Under the pieces are notes generated by a model. The model had not been told where the DNA came from. It searched no databases and was given only the letters and a program-made list of their open reading frames with translations. A program made the position numbers and the translations under genes. A stretch of DNA of 64,000 nt from Coccinella septempunctata (Eukaryota > Arthropoda > Insecta > Coleoptera > Coccinellidae): the NCBI RefSeq assembly GCF_907165205.1, contig NC_058192.1:27990001-28054000 (forward strand). Direction: 5' to 3'. Below are positions 56,052 through 64,000 of this stretch, one piece after another (the stretch's first letter is position 1; each line of letters opens with the position of its first letter).

Positions 56052-59000
56052 ATGGCCACCTGAAAACTAGAATAAATCGAAATCCTCCGCAAATATCTCA
56101 GTGAAGCAGGAAGTAATATAACTAAACAGGACCACGAAAACATTAAAAGCAACCCCCCACACCGAACCTTGGCAGCTATAAAGAAAAAATGCTTAGAACT
56201 CAAAAACAACAGTGTCCCCAACTGTCAACCGAACAAATGGACCCAGGAAGAAATACAACAACTGGTGATCGAATACTCCAATAGGACAGAGTAACAAATA
56301 AGAAAACGAATAAAAGCAATCAAACATAAGTTTTCTGACAGGTCTGAAAAAGCAATTGCTACAAAACTACGAGAAGCACACCCGAACATCTACTACATGA
56401 AAAATGCCCCAGAAATGCATAACAACACCGAAACGATCGAGGCAAACAGAGCAGGTAACGATGAGGAAATTAATCAAATAATACAACTACCCCAAGAAGA
56501 GATAACTTGTCCTACTGACAATAGGTTAGAGCCAGACTTTCAATTGGAAGAAAACTGTCAAGAACCCCCCATAGCAGTAGATGAGGGCTTACAGGTAGAA
56601 TTCGACCGAATACTTAACACAGTAAGAAAGACAGAAAAAGGATAAGAAAATTTTTGGCCACATCTGAAAATGCACAGGTTATAGCAAACATAAACACAAT
56701 TCTACACCTAAAAATTAATCAATTAAAAGAACTAAATATGAACCAAGTAGATTACAGACTTAAGAGCAAAAAATTACTTTACACTGCCGGCCTCCTACTG
56801 CAAACAAAAATCAATAACAAAACTTACAGTCCACCAAAATATCTAGCAACGGAACGTGAGGTACCCAAGTTGAGAGATTGCAATGTCAGGGCAAAGAAAA
56901 TTCAGAACTGGAAAGGACGAAATCTACCTCGATACCTAACCCAAGAAGCGATACAAATGAAGAAGCTTAAGATGTCACCTTCACAATACATAAAATCAAA
57001 TGAAGACAGGATCAAAACCCTAACAACAAGGTTGGAACAACAAAAATCGAGACACGAAACCCAGCCAATAAGGAACAATTTTTGACATTCACCATCAATT
57101 AATATTTTAGAAGGGAAGGAATTAGCGCATCCACCAAAAAAAGATGTTGTAAGGCTATTTCACTCAAATGTATAGAAAAACCCTCGAATACACCGTGCCT
57201 TAACAAATGGCTACTTGAGCTTAAAAAGAAATGTAAAGACCAAGATTACCAGTGGCAATACGACCCCCAGCAAATCTCTAGTAAGATCGACCAGGCACTC
57301 AAATCAGCAGCGCCATGGAAGTCTCCTGGAGAAGACGGTATTCCAACGTATTTATACTAAACATTACCTGCAGCTGAATCACACATGGAAAAATTTATAA
57401 TCAAATCAATAAAAGGCGAATATATACCTATAGAGAACGATTGCAGAGCAGAGGTTCATAAAAAGTAGACGAAACCAATGTAGCTAATTACCGCCCCATA
57501 GCACTACTTAATGCTGACTACAAGATACTAACTGCCACAATCACTCAAATGTTACTGGAAAATGTTGAACCGTGGATACCAAAACAACAGCTTGCACGAA
57601 AACATGTATGGGAAACAATTCACGGTATGCTGACAGACAAGGTATAACGCAAAAATTCCAGAATGAAGAGAAGTAAACACTACTCAGCCTGGTATGACTT
57701 TCAAAAAGCCTATGATACCATTAACCATAGTCAACTGAAAAGACTCATAGACAGGCTACCACTAACGGAAAGCATTAAAAAACTATTGAAAAACTTAATG
57801 GGACTGTGGTCAATACGAGTGAGAGTAGGCAAAGATAAAACAACGCCTATTTACATAAAGCGAGGAGTCTACCAGGGTGATACGATAAGTCCCCTACTAT
57901 TCATATTACTAACAGCAAGCATCATAAACAATGTTACCACAGACCCAAAGACCAAAGAAACTAGAGGCCAATTTGACATTTTGGCATTTATGGATGACTT
58001 CAAGTGCCATACAACAACAAAAAAAAGTCTGAAAATCCTGACAGAGGAACTGCGGAGAAGTGCAGCGGAACTAGGACTGGTTCTGAATGAGGACAAATGT
58101 GGATTTTACAGCAGGACACAAGACCTTGACATAGAGGATGAGGAGCCCCCATTTCTGCCTGAAATAAGGAGGGGATACAGGTACCTAGGCCTAGAACAAC
58201 TAGAAAGGGACACTCAGAACAATTTTGAAACAATTAAAGAGAAAATCAAACAACTAATAACAAAAATTTGCAACTCAAAATTGACTACAAGCCAGAAGGC
58301 AAAGTTGTTCAACAGCACCGCCATTCCAAGTGCAATATATGTATTAGGAAACATATATCCGAACGAGAAAAGAACAACCACTCTCAAGAGGTGCAGAGAT
58401 TTGGACAAAGAGATTAGAAAGATACTAGTGGAGACCAATCTGAAAAGAAAAATATCCTCAAACGCACACATATACCTCCCAGCCAGCAAAGGAGGAATGG
58501 GGTTATGGTCGGTAGAACTGGAGGCCGAAATTCAGTACATCAGAAGAGGCACATACTTAAAATCCCACCCCGAGATGAAAGAGACAAGAAGGATGTATGA
58601 GGAGTTGCAACGGGCAGGATGCAGGCACCCCCTTAGTGATCAGGAGGCCATCCTAGAAAAATATGGTTGCCCTCCAGCACAATACAACGAGAATAACTTG
58701 AAGAAAAACTGTGCAGTGATGAAAAAATTTATATACGAAAAGTATCTAGAACAATTAGAAAAGGAATGGCAGAATAACATGCATTATGGCAAAGTTGTAG
58801 CTAAGGAAAGAACTAAGATTCACATTCCGGCCTATAATTTCCCCCTTATGGATAGTTGGAGGTGGACGTTGCTGCATTCCGCGGCGGAGGAACAAATCCA
58901 CGGATTGGGAGGAACAGCTGGAAAAAGAAATCGTTGCCAAAGGGGCTGCCAACATGAGGAAACAGCTTACCATGTCAGCTCATCATGTATAATTCCAGCA

Positions 59001-59601
59001 TACACTTCTAGACACGACAACGTAGTCTATTGGGTGCTGAAGGCTCTGCTGAACGGTTTCGGTGCACCAAGACATGTATGGGAGAAATTGCAATTTGGAA
59101 GAGCCACCCTGAATGAGGATTTCCACCATAGCAACCACCTCGTCACAATAAGAGCTGGGGGCCCAATACTAACAGAGAAAAGACTACACCACAACAAGCC
59201 AGACATTTTCATTAAATTATACCAACCGGACGAGATTGTGCTGTTGGAGATTTCGGTCGCCCACATACAGAACTATAGGTTGCAAGAACAAATAAAGAGA
59301 ACCCGCTACGAAATAAATGGAGTAGAAAAGGTGGACAGCAAGAACGTACACAGGATAACAAGAGACCCTGAATCTGGTACGTGAACTGGACGCAATACAT
59401 CATTGTCCAGTGAAACTTGGAATCCTGGTGATAGACAGCTATGGGGAGGTGATAAGAACGGAGGAAAACGAACACCTCAAAAACATTATGAGGACAATGG
59501 GAATCAGTGAGAGGGAGTGGACTATTTTGCTAAATAAGTGTCCATACAGCGTGGCAATGTCAACAAGCCAAATCTTTATGAAGAGAATGAAAGAACACTG
59601 A
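56052..59601 (+). pseudogene. tAsp polyprotein, full-length pseudogene (E13)
   Basis: ATG at 56052 follows the ggtt leader end but TGA comes three codons later (at the Trp codon of TW in other copies). Further stops lie in the Myb region (about 56070 and 56293). Second Myb repeat KWTQEEIQQLVIEYSNR ... SEKAIATKLR. Pieces 56397-56645 and 56654-57085 cover the linker and basic region. RT starts near 57300 (WKSPGEDGIPTYLY). The long open part 57663-59384 has AWYDFQKAYDT, YQGDTISPLLF, AFMDDFKCHTTTKK, knuckle CQRGC...H...C, and RLE RLHHNKPDIFI and LLEISVAHIQNY. One extra base near 59366 shifts the frame; the C-terminus ends MKRMKEH at 59601. Confidence 0.87.
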
Positions 59602-59892
59602 AATTTATATATTTATTTAGTTAGTTGCAATTTCAATGTAGATCTGTGATATTTAGGAATCCTGGTGATAGACAGCTATGGGGAGGTGATAAGAACGGAG
59701 GAAAACGAACACCTCAAAAACATTATGAGGACAATGGGAATCAGTGAGAGGGAGTGGACTATTTTGCTAAATAAGTGTCCATACAGCGTGGCAATGTCAA
59801 CAAGCCAAATCTTTATGAAGAGAATGAAAGAACACTGAAATTTATATATTTATTTAGTTAGTTGCAATTTCAATGTAGATCTGTGATATTTA
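59419..59892. repeat. 237 bp direct tandem duplication in E13
   Basis: 59419-59655 is repeated at 59656-59892. It covers the last 61 codons, the stop and the first part of the 3' UTR (ctgtgatatttagg). The copies look identical, so the event is recent or the locus is collapsed or expanded by assembly. Confidence 0.9.
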
Positions 59893-59983
59893 GGCTTAAG
59901 AAAATAGTTAGTTACCTAGTGTCATGAGTATCCTATTAGTCAGGAGATGTATGTATTAGGAGTTTGTAAATAAAGTATACTAC

Positions 59984-60055
59984 CGAGGATATATTCATTG
60001 TAACAGTTCAATAATTTGTTCATATAATTGCAATGTTGCCAAACTTATCCAAAAA
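59984..60055. repeat. tRNA-Asp tandem repeat, unit F (first 72 bp only)
   Basis: cgaggatatattcattg ... ttatccaaaaatggta matches the beginning of other units. At 60056 it gives way to LINE sequence. Confidence 0.85.
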
Positions 60056-60450
60056 TGGTAATTCAGGCAACAGAAAACAAGCTACTACGATGTGCCATAG
60101 ATGCGCCTTGGTTTGTCAGGAACAAACAGATATATCCAGATTGGAAGTGGGAAACCATCACCGAATTTATGAAGAGGAAAGCTGAAAAGTGATTCGAAAC
60201 AGCGAAGGAACATCCAAACGAAGAACTCAGGAGACTAGTGGACTACGATCCGGAGGAAGACAGAGGAAGAATGAGAATTTACAAAAGGAGACCACGAGAT
60301 CAATTGAGGAGAATGAGTACGGAAACTTATTGAAACTATACTAAGAAGAGATATCCGAAATGGACGAACATGAAAATCCTAGCACGACAATGTGCAAGAA
60401 GAAATTAACCGATTAAGGGATAAATGGTTTAAAGGCAAATGCCCGGAACC
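60056..60450 (+). mobile_element. Jockey-type LINE RT C-terminal fragment
   Basis: Conceptual translation: QATENKLLRCAIDAPWFVRN, QIYPDWKWETITEFMKRK, stop, HPNEELRRLVDYDPEEDRGR. The APW(Y/F)VRN...HPN pattern is typical of the RT C-terminus of jockey and related LINEs. Short, with stops. Different from the minus-strand jockey-like copies. Confidence 0.7.
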
Positions 60451-60589
60451 AATGTAGAGCAGGTTAGGTTGAGTGGGTCGCGAACTCAGGAGAGTGAGTA
60501 ACCTCACAGTGTTCCCTAGAAATGGGTTCCTCTGGGCGAGAGATAGAGCCGCAAGTTTTCACGGTCGCAGATTTCCCCCTGCTATAAAA
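60451..60589. other. Unassigned 139 bp between two LINE fragments
   Basis: Starts near gagcaggttaggttgagtgg and ends in an A-run (taaaaaaaaaga). I do not recognise it. It may be the 3' end of the left fragment or part of a short SINE-like insertion. No tRNA-like A or B box is clear. Confidence 0.35.
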
Positions 60590-61442
60590 AAAAAGACTTA
60601 TGAAGTGGGGCCTACAAGTGAAGAAGAACATTGTGAAGAAGTTGAGAAGTATGTTATTCAGATTCAAACGCCTCAGAGACTATCTTGAAATTGAACATCT
60701 AAAGATACTATATCATGCACTCATTCAATCGCAGTTGTCGCACGGGATAGTTGGCTGGGGTGGTATATGTGACACCCATCTGGAAATGTTATCCACAGGT
60801 GGTTACTGAGAATAATATTTCGGAAACCTTTAAGATACCCAAATGATAAGCTTTATGAGGAGTCTGGTTTTCTTGATGTGAGGCAACTTTTTTGTTTGTC
60901 CATGTTTATAAGAATAAAAACGGGCAAAGTCACCTCTTCACTGATTGTACATTGTTACGGTACTCGAAACAAGGAAAAGTTATTTAGTGTACCCCGCTGT
61001 AATAAGACCGTAGGCCAGCGCCAATGTGATTATCTGTCGTCGAGATTGTTTAGTTTGTTACCTTTTGAAATAAGAAAACTGAATAATATCAAATTGTTTA
61101 AGAAAAAGATCAAGTGTTGGATCTCAAGTTCGGGAAGAGAAATTTTTCATAACTTAGTGGACCAGAATCATTTGTAATGTTGTTGAAGCGGAGTGAAGAA
61201 GACAGGGGAGAGACTGGGTGTAATATATATAATTATACTATTACTATTGAGGAAAAGAAAAGGGGGCGGTGAAGGATGTTAAATTTTTTTTCTGTATGTT
61301 ACAGTATGCTTTGATTTTCGAGGATTGAACATTCACACCACGTACAAGCAAAAGCTTAGCTAAAGCTTCTGTGGTATTTTGTTTGTTCCAGTATTCAAAC
61401 ATATTTGCAGTGTTATTTTTGTAGCATGATTTCGGAATAAAT
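60590..61442 (+). mobile_element. LINE 3' fragment with (ATT)n tail
   Basis: RT C-terminal region: KKLRSMLFRFKRLRDYLEIE, ILYHALIQSQLSHGIVGWGG, then after a frameshift (near 60810) IIFRKPLRYPNDKLYEES and PRCNKTVGQRQCDYLSSRLF, ending at TAA (61177). The 3' UTR runs to aataaatattattatt. The GIVGWGG/YPNDKLYEE pattern is common in insect LINE RTs. The clade is not resolved. Confidence 0.7.
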
Positions 61443-61460
61443 ATTATTATTATTATTATA

Positions 61461-62141
61461 TGACTTTAGCCTGGCGTCTTTCACATTCCTCTCCAGAGGA
61501 AAATTCACTTATCCCAGATATCTCAGATATCAAAAGGATTAAGCTCTGTTGGAGCCCTTTCCAGGTTTTCGGGCTCGTGGTGGTGGTCGGGTCCGGGTCG
61601 CTCCTCGCCTCCCTGCTGTAGGTTGGATTCCTGCTCCACCCGCACTTCCTGTCGGAGCAGACGGTGTTCCTCTGCATTCCCCATGTACTTGCGTACATGC
61701 ATTCCGAGCAGTACCGCCTTCTGCATGACTCTATAGATATTTTCGTCCAACTGAAGTTTCCTCAAGTTCTCTAGTAGTTTCTTCGGTATCAGGCCTGTAG
61801 ATGAAATGACAATAGGGATGGTCTTGATATCTTTCAGCTTCCACTGTCTTCTGGTCTGTTCCTCGAGATCTCTGTATTTTGAAATTTTTTCAGTATGCCT
61901 ATCTAGAAGATTGTTATTATTTGGAATTGCCACGTCGATGAATAGTGCTCTGTCCTCATCCTTATTGAGCAATATGAGGTCTGGTCTATTGTGGGTTATT
62001 TTTCGGTCTGTGAGAACCGTGCGATCCCAGTAGAGCTTGTGATGTTCGTTTTCCAGCACAGCATCCGGATGGTAATTGTAATAAGGAACCTTTTTCGTAG
62101 TTGGAAGTTGGTGTTTTAGTGCCAATTCTTGGTGAAGAATC
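61461..62141 (-). mobile_element. Dong-like element 3' fragment in (TAA)n (Dong-3)
   Basis: 5'-truncated minus-strand element bounded by ATT/TAA trinucleotide tracts on both sides (61443-61460 and 62142-62178). Dong from silkworm is known to insert into TAA repeats, which this context fits. Confidence 0.8.
61523..62140 (-). pseudogene. Dong-like RLE domain fragment (Dong-3)
   Basis: From the junction: DSSPRIGTKTPTSN, then, after a frameshift, ALKHQLPTTKKVPYYNYHPD. The RLE core is THNRPDLILLNKDEDRA and FIDVAIPNNNNLLDRHTEKI, followed by TIPIVISSTGLIPKKLLENL, as in the Dong-1 C-terminus (LPLIISTNGLV). It ends LNPFDI. RT and N-terminus are absent. A basic, Glu-rich tail after YMGNAEEHRLL is longer than in Dong-1. 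Confidence 0.8.

Positions 62142-62178
<37 letters not shown>
62142..62178. repeat. (ATT)n microsatellite
   Basis: About 12 ATT repeats at the truncated 5' side of Dong-3, running directly into unit G (aataatttgttcac). Confidence 0.92.
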
Positions 62179-62181
<3 letters not shown>

Positions 62182-64000
62182 AATTTGTTCACATAATTGC
62201 AATGTTGCCAAACTTATCCAAAAATGTTATTCCATGTATATAAATTTCAATGAATTCAACGAAATCGTATTACAAATATTTATGGACTTAAAAAACTTGT
62301 GTCTTCCAAGTTAATTTTCATACAATCAAATTCGATTTGTACAAGCCGAAATTATATTTCTTCTCCGTGTTCTTCGACTCATGATATTATTTATTGGCGA
62401 ATCTATCTACCCTACATAGGCGAATCCAAGAATCTAGACGCCCTCTGCCGACTGAATTACGAAGCTACTTTGTCAGTACTGCAAAGTCAAAACAAGTTTC
62501 ATTTCTTATGTTTTCTTTTATCTCACGTTGTCCAACAAAGTATTAATATTATTATTTGGAGATGTTATATTGGGATTATTGTCTGGGGTTCTGAATAGAA
62601 ATATTGATTACGAAAAAATATTGGAAAGGTATTTATACCAGCGCTTTCAACTGGCAGGTTTTAGGTCAAACGATTTTTCTTGGCGAGGGTTTTCTGCTAA
62701 ATTCAATTGACGATTCAGAAATACAATTTCATAATTTTCATACTTCCAAATGAATTCTCTTTCTCATCTGTAGAACTTGTTCCATGAGCTGATTCATATT
62801 TATGTCTCTTGAGATTTCAGTATGAGGAATACCTATATCAAAAATGGAATTTAAATATTTTAAACAGAAACTTTAAAACTTCCACATAAACGCTTTAGTT
62901 ATCAAGATGTATACTTTCTACCTATTCCACAAACTCAGTATATGCTACCTCAACATTATTATCTAGGTTGACTTCAAGAAAGAATCTGTTAAATAATAGG
63001 AATTTGTGTCTAGGTACAGTGGATCACCAATGTCATCGATCGATTTCATTCCACGATTCATCCCTTTCAAATGAAGTATTTCCAAAGAATGTCGATTTTT
63101 CTTTACGAAGCTAAATCATTCAATTCACTTCCCATAATTCCGATAAATATCTTGATTTACTAGAAAAACTCTGTTAGGCCGTACAAATCTCGAAAAGAGT
63201 ACTGACAAACGTCAAAGTTTGTTTACATTTCGCAGCGCCCTCAACGGTAATTGGATTCGTGAATAGTCTCTGATACATCCCAGGTTATCTATGTTCAGGT
63301 GAGTCAACATAGCTCGATCGATCGATAACACTTTGATTTTTGGACTAGGAGAATGATTCAAACTTTGTCGGAGTCGACTCTAATCAGCGCATAAGCTTAC
63401 TTTTTTTTTACTTTATTGAGTGGTTCGAAAGTGTTGAAACATGATACTAGTAATACGATTGATACCACCCTGCATTTTCAAATGAAAATAACCAATTTTA
63501 TATCATATTCTGAATCTGAATGAAATTCTGATTTCGAAATATTCTCTACCTATTTGTCAACTGTGCCTTTTTGACGTAGGCCTCTTTTTGGTCTTTTTCC
63601 GACAAATTTCATGCTAATGATGGTTCATAGAGAAAGGGTGTCTCTGTGATGGTTTTAGTACTAGAAATTCTATTCTGGAAATCGTTCGAAATAAATAGGT
63701 ATATGCTTTTTTCAATTGAATCAACCAATAGTCATCTGCAGTTTCTCGGATCAGTCTACAGCTGGTCCGAAAGATACTCCAATATGACTTTCACAAAATG
63801 TCAATTCCATTCTTTCAAATCTGATGTGTATCGAATTTAGGATCTCCTTTTGAGCCTTTGGGTATTAGCACGATATGTGAGCATAACCAATTGTTTTTGA
63901 AATTTTGTCAATCTTTATATGTCCGAGGTAATTTTTGATTGGCCGAACCAATTTTCACAATCACAAGACTCGAACTGTTGGAAAAAGAACCCTTCGGAAG
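62179..64000. repeat. tRNA-Asp tandem repeat, unit G (runs off the window)
   Basis: Begins about 35 bp into the unit and continues to the window edge at aacccttcggaag, just before the position where the (GGAGT)n tract and tRNA-Asp would follow. It carries the 29 bp catagagaaaggg block near 63627. ORFs 62528-62710 and 63646-63840 are repeat-wide and not considered genes. Confidence 0.9.

Larger units (their letters stand above)
55874..59983 (+). mobile_element. tAsp element copy E13, full length
   Basis: Complete from 5' leader (agaagcgaaagaagtgagctcc) to 3' end (aaataaagtatactac, then cgagga). At 4.1 kb it is the only copy spanning the whole element with no foreign insertion. It therefore gives the family layout and the 3' junction in tRNA-Asp. 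Confidence 0.9.

Noticed and set aside
60460..60490. caggttaggttgag as telomeric (TTAGG)n
   Set aside because: Only about two imperfect repeats; no array.
1..64000. CRISPR array or bacterial defence system
   Set aside because: The regular repeats are kilobase units with a tRNA and pentamer tracts; there are no short repeat-spacer arrays and all proteins are eukaryotic transposon types.

Overview
This window is eukaryotic and almost certainly from an arthropod, probably an insect. It is AT-rich and holds no bacterial-style operons. It carries R4/Dong-like, jockey-like, other LINE, Penelope-like, Copia and hAT elements, and a tRNA-Asp(GTC) gene of the insect type. I found no convincing host protein-coding gene. 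Essentially every base can be assigned to one tandem tRNA-Asp repeat array or to the mobile elements that have invaded it.

The backbone is a tandem repeat of about 2.1-2.5 kb per unit, with copies at 2843-4928, 9635-11934, 12659-14918, 17496-20220, 22815-25344, 28445-30920, 59984-60055 (start only) and 62179-64000 (running off the end). Most units end in a tRNA-Asp(GTC) gene on the minus strand, preceded by a (GGAGT)n tract. All six tRNA copies are broken. Three (4863-4928, 11869-11934, 14853-14918) are cut at exactly the same point, between mature tRNA nucleotides 6 and 7. One (20163-20220) is cut eight bases away. Two (25309-25344, 30885-30920) are cut in the anticodon loop by a jockey-like element.

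The main invader, which I call the 'tAsp element' (working name only), is a restriction-like-endonuclease (RLE) non-LTR retrotransposon with this order: structured 5' leader, two Myb-like repeats, reverse transcriptase (RT), CCHC zinc knuckle, RLE, then a 3' end of AATAAA followed by the target duplication tatactac. I number its copies E1-E13: E1 1-2842, E2 4929-5855, E3 5856-8342, E4 8343-8798, E5 8799-9634, E6 11935-12658, E7 14919-17495, E8 20221-21568, E9 21569-22814, E10 33006-39333 (split by Copia), E11 39334-39597, E12 39609-55873 (split by later insertions), E13 55874-59983. Copies stack head to tail because each insertion leaves a new copy of the 8-10 bp target at its 3' end. This resembles R1/R2 living in rDNA, but the host locus is a tandem tRNA array.

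Secondary insertions are nested in this framework. Two jockey-like copies (minus) lie at 25345-27291 and 30921-32867. A Copia element (33070-37602, minus) splits E10 beside its RT catalytic motif. A Penelope-like element (42297-43903) lies in E12. Two R4/Dong-like elements on the minus strand (45015-51796 and 51850-55532) lie in a (TA)n tract of the E12 3' region, the first split by a hAT transposon (46145-49181). A third Dong-like fragment lies in (TAA)n at 61461-62141. A tandem duplication of about 5.6 kb (22428-28040 and 28056-33615) copied a repeat unit, a jockey element and part of the Copia. Only the 51907-55347 ORF (1146 codons) looks intact; almost every other element has stops, frameshifts or truncations.
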